From an uncultured Clostridia bacterium (GTDB lineage Bacteria > Bacillota > Clostridia > UBA1381), in contig CAKSPN010000044.1 of NCBI GenBank assembly GCA_934481375.1, positions 1 to 10,507 on the forward strand: 10,507 bases of DNA, in the 5' to 3' direction. A model generated the notes under the pieces. It saw only the letters and a list, made by a program, of their open reading frames with translations. It made no database searches and had not been told where the DNA came from. Shown here in pieces: positions 1 to 7,890 of the stretch (position 1 is the stretch's first letter; each line of letters opens with the position of its first letter). The translations under genes were made by a program, and so were the position numbers.

Positions 1-1792
1 TACGTTCAAGGTCTTTGATCACGGAATTTGCCTCGTCGCGTGCGTCCATAACAATGATTTTAGCTTCTCTGCGCGCCTCGTCGAGAATACGCGACTTGTT
101 TTCCTTAAGCTTTATTCTGTCTTTTTCAATATCCTTTCTGAGTTCCGAAAGTTCCCGTTTCATACGAGCCGCTTCCTCCGCCTCGGAGCGTGCTTTTGCT
201 CTGTTTTGTTCAAGTTCGGTTATAACGTCCTCAAACTTCACGTCCTCGTCGGAGAGTATATCGTTCGCACGGCTTATTACACGTTCGTCAAGTCCGAGTC
301 TGCGTGAAATCGCAAACGCATTCGATTTTCCCGGCACGCCCGTAAGCAAGCGGTATGTCGGCTGTAAGCTTTCCACATCAAATTCGCATGATGCGTTTTC
401 CACACCGTCCGTTGAAAGCGCAAACAGCTTAAGTTCGCTGTAATGAGTTGTCGATACCGTTTTAACTCCCCTTGCACGCAAAAATTCCAGTACGGCAATT
501 GCAAGAGCCGCTCCCTCCGTAGGGTCTGTTCCTGCGCCCAATTCATCAAACAGCGCCAGCGAATTATTGTCGATATTTTCAAGTATGCTTACTATATTCA
601 CCATATGCGATGAGAACGTGGACAAGCTTTGTTCTATCGACTGTTCATCGCCTATATCCGCAAAAATATGCTCAAACACAGCCGCTTCGCTGTTGTCCGC
701 CGCACTTATGTGCAGTCCCGACGCCGCCATCAGCGAAAACAAACCGACTGTTTTAAGCGTTACTGTCTTACCGCCCGTGTTCGGGCCCGTTACCACAAGC
801 GTGTCATAATCACGCCCGAGCCGTATGTCGTTTGCAACAACCGTATCTTTGTTTATAAGCGGGTGCCGTGCTTTTTTGAAGTTTATTATTCCCTTTTCGT
901 TAAGTCTAGGCTCCGTGCCGTTCATATCAAGCGAAAGCTTACCCTTGCAGAACATAAAATCAAGCCGTGTAATGCACGAATAATCCACAAAAACCGTATG
1001 CGAATTTTCCGCCGCCAATGCCGACAATTCCATTAAAATCCGCTCGATTTCTATTTCCTCACGGTTTTTAAGCTCACGGATTTCATTGTTCGAGTTTACC
1101 ACGCTCATCGGCTCAACAAACACCGTCGCACCGCTTGCCGAGGTATCGTGAACAATGCCCGGCACTTCGTTTTTGTATTCGCTCCTTACGGGGATAACGT
1201 ATCTGTCGGAGCGCATTGTAACTATCGGGTCCTGCAAAAATTTCTTGTAATGACCGCTGTGTATCATATTATTAAGCGTATCCTTAATTTTTGCGTTAAG
1301 CGTTCTTACTTTTCGGCGGATTGTCCCAAGTTCCGATGATGCCTCGTCCGTTATCTCGTTTTCGCCTGCAATGCAAAGCGCAATTCTGTCCTCAAAAGCC
1401 TTTGCGGTTATTATTTCCTCCTCGATACCGTGCAAAACGGCACATTCCTCCGCCGCCTCGTCAAGGTACGATTTCATTCGCCTTGCAATATAGAAAAGCC
1501 TTGCAATATCCAAAAGCTCGCGCGTGTTTAACATTCCGCCCTGCTCCGCACGCTTTACCGCTCCCGTCACCTCCGTCGCAGTGAGATTTACCGGCGGTGC
1601 GCCGAGTTTAAGCATGGTTATAAGCGCCTCGGTCGTTTCGCGCTGTGCCGTGCGTGCCTTGTTAATATCGGTGTACGGCACAAGCTCAGCTATCTGTTTT
1701 TTTACCTTTTCGCTTTCCGTATACGAGGCAAGCCGTTCCAAAATTTTATCAAATTCAAGCGTCTTTATCGCTTTTTGTTCTGTTGTTTTCAT
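1..1792 (-). CDS. mutS2: Endonuclease MutS2 (RqcU-like), C-terminus cut by window edge
   Basis: The first 597 residues are visible; family members are about 780-790 residues, so the end of the coiled coil and the expected KOW-like and Smr nuclease domains lie outside the window. The N-terminus (MKTTEQKAIKTLEFDKILER) is the usual MutS2 opening, followed by the core/lever helices. Walker A is GPNTGGKT at about residues 336-343, and Walker B with its signature is DELGAGTDP at about 416-424. A charged coiled coil rich in E, K and R fills roughly residues 500-597. The ATG at 1792 has a GGAG-type ribosome site about 6 nt upstream. By family knowledge, MutS2 is a dimeric ATPase that inhibits recombination in some bacteria; in Bacillus subtilis it binds and splits collided ribosomes. 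It is divergent from glmS and has its own promoter. The identification is secure from the ATPase motifs; which role dominates here is not visible. Confidence 0.97.
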   Translation of the reverse strand, partial: MKTTEQKAIKTLEFDKILERLASYTESEKVKKQIAELVPYTDINKARTAQRETTEALITMLKLGAPPVNLTATEVTGAVKRAEQGGMLNTRELLDIARLFYIARRMKSYLDEAAEECAVLHGIEEEIITAKAFEDRIALCIAGENEITDEASSELGTIRRKVRTLNAKIKDTLNNMIHSGHYKKFLQDPIVTMRSDRYVIPVRSEYKNEVPGIVHDTSASGATVFVEPMSVVNSNNEIRELKNREEIEIERILMELSALAAENSHTVFVDYSCITRLDFMFCKGKLSLDMNGTEPRLNEKGIINFKKARHPLINKDTVVANDIRLGRDYDTLVVTGPNTGGKTVTLKTVGLFSLMAASGLHISAADNSEAAVFEHIFADIGDEQSIEQSLSTFSSHMVNIVSILENIDNNSLALFDELGAGTDPTEGAALAIAVLEFLRARGVKTVSTTHYSELKLFALSTDGVENASCEFDVESLQPTYRLLTGVPGKSNAFAISRRLGLDERVISRANDILSDEDVKFEDVITELEQNRAKARSEAEEAARMKRELSELRKDIEKDRIKLKENKSRILDEARREAKIIVMDARDEANSVIKDLER

Positions 1793-1830
1793 TTTAACTC
1801 CGTTCTGTCATTATCTTTATTACTTACTTT

Positions 1831-1859
1831 ATTATAACATTTTCTTCACGCAAACACAA
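1831..1859 (-). promoter_or_regulatory. SigA-type promoter of mutS2
   Basis: On the minus strand, TTGTGT (1859-1854) and TATAAT (1836-1831) are 17 bp apart, and TGT directly before the -10 box gives an extended -10. The predicted start is near 1824, giving a leader of about 30 nt. Its -35 box is 17 bp from the -35 box of the divergent glmS promoter, so the two could influence each other. Confidence 0.65.
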
Positions 1860-1876
1860 CATTTTCGTAAAAATTC

Positions 1877-1905
1877 TTGAAAAAAAAGTAATTATAGTGT
1901 ATAAT
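1877..1905 (+). promoter_or_regulatory. SigA-type promoter of glmS
   Basis: TTGAAA (1877-1882) and a perfect TATAAT (1900-1905) are 17 bp apart. The start point should be near 1912, only about 26 nt before the glmS ATG. That leader is far too short for a glmS self-cleaving ribozyme or any known riboswitch. Confidence 0.75.
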
Positions 1906-1937
1906 ATCAATATCAAAAGTATGGAGGTACATATAAT

Positions 1938-3767
1938 ATGTGCGGTATAGTAGGTTACGTAGGTAAAAAACAGGCGGCGCCCATTCTTCTTGAGGGACTG
2001 TCAAAACTCGAATACAGAGGTTATGACAGCTCGGGTATTGCCGTAATAGATGACAATAAAATTAATATGACAAAAGCAAAGGGACGTTTGTCCATCCTTG
2101 CAGAAAAAACGGATAACGGCAAAAATCTGCACGGTACAATCGGTATCGGACACACACGCTGGGCAACTCACGGCGAGCCGTCCGACGTTAATTCGCACCC
2201 GCATCTTTCAATGTCGGGAAGATTTGCGGTTGTTCACAACGGTATTATAGAAAATTATATTTCGCTTAAGAAAAAGCTTATCGACAAAGGCTTTGAATTT
2301 GTATCGGACACCGACACAGAGGTAATAGCTCACTTGTTTGAATACTATTACAAGGATGATATTCTTGACGCTATGATAAAGGTTATCGAGCATATAGAAG
2401 GCTCATACGCTTTAGGCGTTCTCTGCTCGGAATACCCCGATCAGTTTATTGCGGTAAGAAAATCAAGTCCTATGATAGTCGGCTTAGGTAAAGGCGAGAA
2501 CTTCATCGCCTCCGATGTTACGGCTATTTTAAAGCACACAAAAGACGTATATTATCTTGAGGACAATGAAATAGTTATTCTCAAAGAGGACGGCGTTACC
2601 GTCTATAATATGGACAAAGAGGAAGTTGCAAAAGAAGTATTCACGGTTGACTGGGACGTAAGCGCAGCCGAAAAAGGCGGTTACGAGCATTTTATGATGA
2701 AAGAAATGGAGGAACAGCCGAAGGCTCTCCGCGACACCATAAGTCCCAGAATAAAGGACGGCAAAATTGTTCTTGACGATATTTCGCTTACCGCCGAGGA
2801 CATCAAAAAAATCCACAAAATATTTATCGTTGCCTGCGGAAGTGCATACCATGTAGGTTTTGTGGGAAAATACATTATCGAGAAAATGTGCCGCATACCC
2901 GTTGAAGTACAGGTTGCGTCAGAGTTCCGTTACTGCGATCCGCTCGTTTCAAAGGACGATCTTGTAATCGTAATAAGCCAGTCGGGCGAAACGGCAGACA
3001 CACTTGCCGGTCTTAAAGAGGCAAAAAATCACGGTGCAAGAATATTGTCGATTGTAAACGTTGTCGGAAGTGCAATCGCAAACGCATCGGACGATGTTAT
3101 ATACACATGGGCAGGTCCCGAAATTGCCGTTGCCACAACAAAGGCATACAGCACCCAACTTGCGGTTATGTACCTTATTTCGCTGTATATGGCTGACAAA
3201 CTCGGTATGGTTACATCGGGCGAATACGCAAAATACTTAAAGAGTATTGAAGAACTTCCCGAAAAGGTTAAGTCAATACTTGAAAACAAGGACAACATTC
3301 AGTACCTTGCTTCCCTGTTCTACAACTCGCACTCGATATTCTTCCTCGGAAGAAATCTCGACTACGCCGTATCGCTCGAGGGTTCGTTAAAATTAAAGGA
3401 AATATCTTATATACATTCCGAGGCATATGCAGCAGGCGAGCTTAAACACGGAACAATCTCGCTTATCGAAGAAGGTACGCTTGTTGTTGCGCTTGCAACG
3501 GTAAATGATTTGTTTGACAAAACAATTTCAAACATAAAAGAAGTAAAAGCAAGAGGTGCCGTTGTTATGGGACTTACCACACAGGAGCATTATGACGATA
3601 TGGCGTCGGTATGCGACCACGTTGTTATAGTTCCCGACTCGGAGGAATTTACGCTTCCGTCACTTGCGGTTGTACCTTTGCAGTTATTCGGATATTATGT
3701 TGCGTCCTTGAAAGGCTGTGACATCGACAAGCCGAGAAACCTCGCAAAATCAGTTACAGTAGAATAA
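1938..3767 (+). CDS. glmS: Glutamine--fructose-6-phosphate aminotransferase (isomerizing)
   Basis: GlmS makes glucosamine-6-phosphate from fructose-6-phosphate and glutamine, the first committed step toward UDP-GlcNAc and peptidoglycan. The 609 residues match the normal family length. The protein starts MCGIVGYVG, where Cys2 becomes the N-terminal nucleophile after Met removal. The glutaminase domain (about 1-220) carries RWATHGEPSDVNSHPH and HNGIIENY. Two SIS sugar-isomerase domains follow; the first has SQSGETADTLAGL, the second the LGRNLDYAVSLEGSLKLKE segment and SEAYAAGELKHG. The C-terminus NLAKSVTVE is the conserved catalytic tail. GGAGG at 1923-1927 lies 10 nt before the ATG. It is cytoplasmic and intact. 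It is followed by a hairpin and, 56 nt after the stop, by the DUF1846 gene on the same strand. No ribozyme precedes it. Confidence 0.98.
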   Translation: MCGIVGYVGKKQAAPILLEGLSKLEYRGYDSSGIAVIDDNKINMTKAKGRLSILAEKTDNGKNLHGTIGIGHTRWATHGEPSDVNSHPHLSMSGRFAVVHNGIIENYISLKKKLIDKGFEFVSDTDTEVIAHLFEYYYKDDILDAMIKVIEHIEGSYALGVLCSEYPDQFIAVRKSSPMIVGLGKGENFIASDVTAILKHTKDVYYLEDNEIVILKEDGVTVYNMDKEEVAKEVFTVDWDVSAAEKGGYEHFMMKEMEEQPKALRDTISPRIKDGKIVLDDISLTAEDIKKIHKIFIVACGSAYHVGFVGKYIIEKMCRIPVEVQVASEFRYCDPLVSKDDLVIVISQSGETADTLAGLKEAKNHGARILSIVNVVGSAIANASDDVIYTWAGPEIAVATTKAYSTQLAVMYLISLYMADKLGMVTSGEYAKYLKSIEELPEKVKSILENKDNIQYLASLFYNSHSIFFLGRNLDYAVSLEGSLKLKEISYIHSEAYAAGELKHGTISLIEEGTLVVALATVNDLFDKTISNIKEVKARGAVVMGLTTQEHYDDMASVCDHVVIVPDSEEFTLPSLAVVPLQLFGYYVASLKGCDIDKPRNLAKSVTVE

Positions 3768-3775
3768 ATCACAAA

Positions 3776-3810
3776 AACAAGTGCCGCTTTGGGCGGCACT
3801 TGTTATTTTA
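3776..3810 (+). terminator. Hairpin after glmS, probable (leaky) terminator
   Basis: A perfect 12-bp stem, AACAAGTGCCGC with GCGGCACTTGTT, encloses the 5-nt loop TTTGG. It is followed by the weak tract ATTTTA. It begins 8 nt after the glmS stop and ends just before the ribosome site of the next gene. No promoter fits between it and that gene, so partial readthrough is likely. Confidence 0.75.
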
Positions 3811-3823
3811 GAAAGGGAAACAT

Positions 3824-5302
3824 ATGAAAAAAATCGGTTTTGACAACGACAAATACTTAAAAATGCAGTCCAAATACATTGAAGAACGCATACAGAAGTT
3901 TAACGGCAAGCTGTATCTTGAACTTGGCGGCAAGCTTTTTGACGATTATCACGCATCACGTGTTCTTCCCGGATTTAAGCCGGACAGCAAAATTAAAATG
4001 CTTATGCACCTTGCGGACAGTGCGGAAATAGTAATAGCAATAAATGCGGCGGATATTGAAAAAAATAAAATGCGCGGCGATCTCGGTATCACTTACAGCC
4101 AAGAGGCGGTGCGCCTTATAGAAGCGTTCCGCAATATGGGACTTCTGGTAAGCAGTGTTGTTCTGACGCAGTATGCAGGTCAGTATGCGGCGGATAGTTT
4201 CAAGAAAAAGCTTACAAACCTCGGCGTAAACGTGTATCTGCATTATCCGATTGTAGGCTATCCGAACAACATACCGCTTATCGTAAGCGAGGACGGCTAC
4301 GGCAGAAACGAATACATAGAAACCACCCGTCCGCTCGTAATAGTTACGGCGCCCGGTCCCGGCAGCGGCAAGCTTGCCACCTGTCTTTCGCAGTTATATT
4401 GGGAGCATAAGCTCGGCATTACCGCAGGATACGCAAAATTTGAAACGTTCCCGATATGGAATTTACCGTTAAAACACCCCGTAAATCTCGCATATGAAGC
4501 GGCAACTGCCGATCTTAACGATCTCAATATGATTGACCCGTTCCACCTTGAGGCTTACGGCGAAATGACGGTAAACTACAACCGTGATGTTGAGGCATTT
4601 CCGCTGTTAAAAGCAATTCTTGAAAAGATTATGGGCGAAAGTCCGTATTGCTCGCCTACCGATATGGGCGTTAATATGGCAGGAAACTGCATATTTGACG
4701 ATGATGCGGTATGCGACGCCGCAAAAGAGGAAATAATACGCAGATATTACGAAATACTCTGCGGCAAACTCCAGGGACGTGTCGGTGAAAGCTCCGTAAT
4801 CAAGGCTGAATCTATTATGCAGCAGGCGGGCGTTACCGTATCGGACAGAAAGGTTGTCAAAGCTGCAAATGACAAAGCGGAGAAAAACGGTACTCACGCC
4901 GTTGCGATAGAACTCAATGACGGAACAATCGTTACGGGAAAAACAAGCGAGCTTTTAGGCTCGGTTTCGGCGGCGCTTTTAAACGCAATGAAAGTAATGG
5001 CGGGAATAAACGACAACGTTCCGCTCCTCGCACAGGCAACCATTGAGCCTATTATAAAATTAAAGCGTGATGTACTTCATTCCCCGTCGTCACATCTCGA
5101 CTCCAACGAAATGCTGATTGCACTTTCAAGCTGTGCGGTCGTAAATCCGCAGGCAAGCCATGCTCTCGATACGATTTCAAACCTCAGCGGTACGGAACTT
5201 CATTCATCCGTAATGCTCTGCGACGCAGACCGCAAAGTATTGAAAAAGCTTGGAATAAACTTCACCTGCGAGCCTGTCAGACGTACAAAATCAATATTTT
5301 AA
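3824..5302 (+). CDS. DUF1846 (UPF0371) family protein
   Basis: This is a 492-residue cytoplasmic protein of the DUF1846 family, which is widespread in Firmicutes and, as far as I know, has no established function. The N-terminus (MKKIGFDNDKYLKMQSKYIE), the segment ELGGKLFDDYHASRVLPGF near residues 33-51 and the HLEAYG segment near 241-246 are hallmarks of the family. A glycine-rich APGPGSGK at about 176-183 follows a hydrophobic strand and resembles a nucleotide-binding loop; that reading is inference. No signal peptide or membrane helix is seen. The ATG at 3824 has an AAAGGG ribosome site about 6 nt upstream. It follows glmS closely behind a hairpin and has no visible promoter, so it probably depends on glmS readthrough. 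No clear terminator follows it before spoVT. Confidence 0.93.
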   Translation: MKKIGFDNDKYLKMQSKYIEERIQKFNGKLYLELGGKLFDDYHASRVLPGFKPDSKIKMLMHLADSAEIVIAINAADIEKNKMRGDLGITYSQEAVRLIEAFRNMGLLVSSVVLTQYAGQYAADSFKKKLTNLGVNVYLHYPIVGYPNNIPLIVSEDGYGRNEYIETTRPLVIVTAPGPGSGKLATCLSQLYWEHKLGITAGYAKFETFPIWNLPLKHPVNLAYEAATADLNDLNMIDPFHLEAYGEMTVNYNRDVEAFPLLKAILEKIMGESPYCSPTDMGVNMAGNCIFDDDAVCDAAKEEIIRRYYEILCGKLQGRVGESSVIKAESIMQQAGVTVSDRKVVKAANDKAEKNGTHAVAIELNDGTIVTGKTSELLGSVSAALLNAMKVMAGINDNVPLLAQATIEPIIKLKRDVLHSPSSHLDSNEMLIALSSCAVVNPQASHALDTISNLSGTELHSSVMLCDADRKVLKKLGINFTCEPVRRTKSIF

Positions 5303-5339
5303 AACAAAATTTTACCACAACAAAACTTTTCATAATTTT

Positions 5340-5369
5340 GCATAAAACACCTTTTTGCTACAGACAATA
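5340..5369 (+). promoter_or_regulatory. Possible SigG-like promoter of spoVT
   Basis: GCATA (5340-5344) fits the forespore SigG -35 pattern, and 18 bp downstream GACAATA (5363-5369) keeps A2, T6 and A7 of the CATNNTA -10 consensus but lacks C1 and T3. SpoVT is a SigG-regulon member in Bacillus, which is the reason for looking. The match is weak, and no better SigA promoter is visible in 5303-5415. Confidence 0.25.
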
Positions 5370-5415
5370 ACTTTACAAGTTAAAAATTTTGTAGAAAGGC
5401 AAAAGGAGTTTGATT

Positions 5416-5952
5416 ATGAAAGCTACGGGAATTGTAAGAAGAATAGATGACTTGGGCAGAGTGGTAATACCTAAGGAAATAAGAAGAACTATGAGAATAC
5501 GTGAAGGAGATCCGCTTGAAATATACACCGAAAAAGACGGCGAGGTTATATTCAAAAAATACTCTCCTATCGGCGAACTTGGCGATTTTGCGGCAAATTA
5601 TGCCGAAACTCTCGCACAGGCAAGCGGTCACTGCGCATGCATTACCGACCGTGACAATGTAATCGCCGTATCGGGTATCCCTAAGAAAGAACTTATCGAA
5701 AAGCCTGTTTCGGCAGAGCTTGAAAACGTTATGAACGATAAGATAACCGTTACCTACGAATCCGGAAAAATCATACACGTTGCGGACGGAAACGATAAAT
5801 ACAACGCAGGCGTTGTTGTTCCGATAGTTTCAGAGGGCGATACGATAGGTTCCGTTCTCTTTATTATGAAGGACGGCGAAAAGCCGTCGGAGGTTGAAAG
5901 CAAGCTTGCCGAATCGGCGGCAGGTTTCTTGGGAAAGCATATGGAAGGTTAA
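5416..5952 (+). CDS. spoVT: Stage V sporulation protein T, AbrB-family transcription regulator
   Basis: SpoVT is a DNA-binding regulator that adjusts SigG-dependent transcription in the developing forespore and affects spore coat, cortex and germination. The product is 178 residues, the same length as in Bacillus subtilis. Residues 1-52 are the swapped-hairpin AbrB domain, with the strongly conserved start MKATGIVRRIDDLGRVVIPK and the segment RIREGDPLEIY. Residues from about 55 onward are the GAF-like domain. The ATG at 5416 is chosen because AGGAG (5404-5408) sits 7 nt upstream; the in-frame TTG at 5410 would almost touch the ribosome site and would add two residues absent from the family. 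It lies 113 nt after the DUF1846 gene and is followed by three hairpins. Confidence 0.97.
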   Translation: MKATGIVRRIDDLGRVVIPKEIRRTMRIREGDPLEIYTEKDGEVIFKKYSPIGELGDFAANYAETLAQASGHCACITDRDNVIAVSGIPKKELIEKPVSAELENVMNDKITVTYESGKIIHVADGNDKYNAGVVVPIVSEGDTIGSVLFIMKDGEKPSEVESKLAESAAGFLGKHMEG

Positions 5953-5966
5953 GCCTTAAGAAAAGA

Positions 5967-5994
5967 GCCTGTCGGCAAAACATTGCCGACAGGC
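5967..5994. terminator. First hairpin after spoVT
   Basis: A perfect 12-bp GC-rich stem, GCCTGTCGGCAA with TTGCCGACAGGC, encloses the loop AACA and begins 14 nt after the spoVT stop. On the plus strand it is followed by GAAAAAAG rather than a U tract; read on the minus strand it is followed by TCTTTTCTT. It may protect the mRNA 3' end or pause polymerase more than terminate plus-strand transcription alone. Confidence 0.6.
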
Positions 5995-6020
5995 GAAAAA
6001 AGTGACATATCACTTTTCTC
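5995..6020 (+). terminator. Second hairpin after spoVT
   Basis: AAAAGTGA pairs with TCACTTTT around a CATA loop (8 bp, extended by two more pairs past one mismatch), with TTTTCTC at its 3' side. It starts directly after the first hairpin. With its A-tract upstream and T-tract downstream it is a plausible weak bidirectional terminator. Confidence 0.5.
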
Positions 6021-6034
6021 AAAACTACTGTATG

Positions 6035-6069
6035 AAGTCTGAAATTCGGATAATTTCAGACTTTTTCTT
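6035..6069 (+). terminator. Intrinsic terminator upstream of rqcH
   Basis: A perfect 12-bp stem, AAGTCTGAAATT with AATTTCAGACTT, encloses the loop CGGAT and is followed on the plus strand by TTTCTTG and more T residues. This is the most canonical of the three hairpins after spoVT, and it separates spoVT from the rqcH promoter, whose -35 box begins at 6068. Confidence 0.75.
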
Positions 6070-6096
6070 GTTTTGCGCCGCACAATGTGATATAAT
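6068..6096 (+). promoter_or_regulatory. SigA-type promoter of rqcH
   Basis: TTGTTT (6068-6073) and TATAAT (6091-6096) are 17 bp apart, and TGA directly before the -10 box gives an extended -10. The start point should be near 6103, inside the palindrome described separately, leaving a leader of about 48 nt. Confidence 0.75.
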
Positions 6097-6129
6097 ACGT
6101 AAGGCAGGATTTGCTCCTGCCTTACGTAT
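6095..6129. repeat. Palindrome overlapping the rqcH -10 box and start point
   Basis: The arms at 6095-6109 and 6115-6129 are perfectly complementary over 15 bp (core ACGTAAGGCAGGA with TCCTGCCTTACGT) around the loop TTTGC. The left arm begins in the last two bases of the -10 box and covers the predicted start. A transcript starting near 6103 would retain a hairpin of about 7 bp (GGCAGGA with TCCTGCC). No T tract follows, so it is not a terminator. It could be an operator or a 5'-end stabilising stem-loop. Confidence 0.7.
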
Positions 6130-6150
6130 GGGGTTTATAAGGAGGTTACA

Positions 6151-7890
6151 ATGGCTCTTGATGCACTGGCAGTCCGCTGTCTTGTTAATGAAATTTCGCC
6201 GCTTATCCAAAACGGCAGAGTAGACAAAATACATCAGCCGGAGAAAGATGAGATTATTATTTATATCCGTAACTTTGACGGCAAATACAAGCTTCTCGTT
6301 TCGGCTTCGAGCGAAAATCCTAGAATACATTTTACGGAACAGACAAAGCAAAATCCCAAAACCGCTCCTATGTTCTGTATGCTTTTGAGAAAGCATATCG
6401 GCAGTGCAAAAATACTTTCGGTTGAACAGGTGGGATTTGAAAGAATAGTAAAAATCACGTTTGAAAGCTATGACGAACTTGGCGATCTTACAAAAAAGCA
6501 CTTAATTATCGAGATTATGGGACGTCATTCAAACATCATACTGGTAAACGACAGTATGAAAGTTCTCGACTCGGCAAAGCACGTTGATTTCACAATGAGT
6601 TCCGTCCGTCAGATACTGCCGGGCGTTATATACGAATATCCGCCCGTACAGCAAAAGACTCCCCTAACGGAGGTTTGCGCCGACACAAAATTCTCATTTT
6701 TGCCGACAAAAACCTGTGACAAAGCGCTTATGGACAATATTTCGGGAATAAGTCCGCTTACCGCAAGAGAAACCGTCTACAGCGTATTCGGACGAACGGA
6801 CGTAAAAGTATCGGAGCTTAATCTGAACAAGGAAAGCACCTTGAAAGCCGCCGTTATCAAGCTTGCGGAGCGCATTAAAAACAATGAATTTGCGCCGTGT
6901 ATGATTGAGGCAAACGGCAGACTTTCCGATTTCAGTTCGATAAGCATTAAGCAATACGAAAACACGGCGGCTGTTACCGAATATGAAAGCATAAGCAAGC
7001 TGCTTGACGATTTTTACGCTCTGCGTGATATGCGTGAGCGTATGCGTCAGAAAAGCTCCGGTTTGGTAAAGGTATTGAACAACAGCATTGAGCGTGTAAC
7101 AAAAAAGCTTACGCTCCTTGAAAAAACCATTGCCGATGCGGAGAACAAAGACAAGTACAAAATCTACGGAGACCTCATAACTGCAAACATATACGCAATA
7201 AACCAAGGCGACAAGCTTGCCGAGGTGAACAACTACTATGAGGACGGCTCTCCCCTTGTAAAAATTTCTCTCGACGTTCGGCTTACGCCCTCGCAGAATG
7301 CGCAGAAATATTACAAGAAATATTCAAAGTGCAAAATTGCGGAAATAGAGGCGGCAAAACAGCTTAAATCGGCGCATGAGGATTTGGATTATCTTGAAAG
7401 CACACTTGCGGCTCTTGACAACGCCGAAAACGTTTCCGACCTTACGGCGATACGTTCCGAGCTTATCCGTGAAGGATACATAAATAGAAAAGCCGCACCG
7501 CAAAAGCAGATGGCATCAAAGCCGATGCACTTTATAAGCGATGACGGATTTGATATTTATGTCGGAAAAAACAACACGCAAAACGATTATCTTACTTTGA
7601 AATTTGCAAACTCGGGCGATATGTGGTTTCATACAAAGAATATTCACGGCTCACACACGGTAATAAAGCTCGGCATTGACAAGGACATTCCGAAAAGCAC
7701 AATGCTGTATGCCGCAGAGCTTGCGGCGTATTATTCAAAAGCACGCAATTCCTCGCAGGTGCCTGTTGATTATACTCAAATTAAAAACGTAAAAAAACCA
7801 AGCGGTGCAAAACCCGGAATGGTCATATACGACAGCTACAACACCGTCTATGTCACCCCGAAAGAACCGCACGAAAAAACGAAGGCATAA
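6151..7890 (+). CDS. rqcH: RqcH (Rqc2/NFACT family), ribosome quality control factor
   Basis: RqcH binds 50S subunits carrying stalled peptidyl-tRNA, recruits tRNA-Ala and adds a C-terminal alanine tail that marks the peptide for degradation. Older annotations call the family fibronectin-binding protein A. The 579 residues match the usual length. The NFACT-N domain starts MALDALAVRCLVNEISPLI. Residues E97-R98 (VGFERIV) sit where Bacillus has the Asp97-Arg98 pair needed for tailing, so Asp is replaced conservatively by Glu. A helical coiled-coil region covers about residues 285-435. NFACT-R spans about 459-565, with GFDIYVGKNN, DMWFHTKNIHGSH (490-502) and KPGMVIYDSYNTVYVTP. AAGGAGG (6139-6145) lies 5 nt before the ATG. 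It is monocistronic, with its own promoter and a terminator overlapping the stop codon. Confidence 0.96.
   Translation: MALDALAVRCLVNEISPLIQNGRVDKIHQPEKDEIIIYIRNFDGKYKLLVSASSENPRIHFTEQTKQNPKTAPMFCMLLRKHIGSAKILSVEQVGFERIVKITFESYDELGDLTKKHLIIEIMGRHSNIILVNDSMKVLDSAKHVDFTMSSVRQILPGVIYEYPPVQQKTPLTEVCADTKFSFLPTKTCDKALMDNISGISPLTARETVYSVFGRTDVKVSELNLNKESTLKAAVIKLAERIKNNEFAPCMIEANGRLSDFSSISIKQYENTAAVTEYESISKLLDDFYALRDMRERMRQKSSGLVKVLNNSIERVTKKLTLLEKTIADAENKDKYKIYGDLITANIYAINQGDKLAEVNNYYEDGSPLVKISLDVRLTPSQNAQKYYKKYSKCKIAEIEAAKQLKSAHEDLDYLESTLAALDNAENVSDLTAIRSELIREGYINRKAAPQKQMASKPMHFISDDGFDIYVGKNNTQNDYLTLKFANSGDMWFHTKNIHGSHTVIKLGIDKDIPKSTMLYAAELAAYYSKARNSSQVPVDYTQIKNVKKPSGAKPGMVIYDSYNTVYVTPKEPHEKTKA

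Noticed and set aside
15..1880. Several plus-strand open frames opposite mutS2
   Set aside because: They are low-complexity shadows rich in Ser and Phe, and the minus strand encodes an unbroken, motif-complete MutS2.
1906..1937. Riboswitch or ribozyme in the glmS leader
   Set aside because: The leader is about 26 nt, too short for any known class.
5410..5415. TTG start for spoVT giving two extra residues
   Set aside because: It lies 1 nt from the ribosome site AGGAG, and the family starts at the ATG at 5416 (MKATGIVRR).
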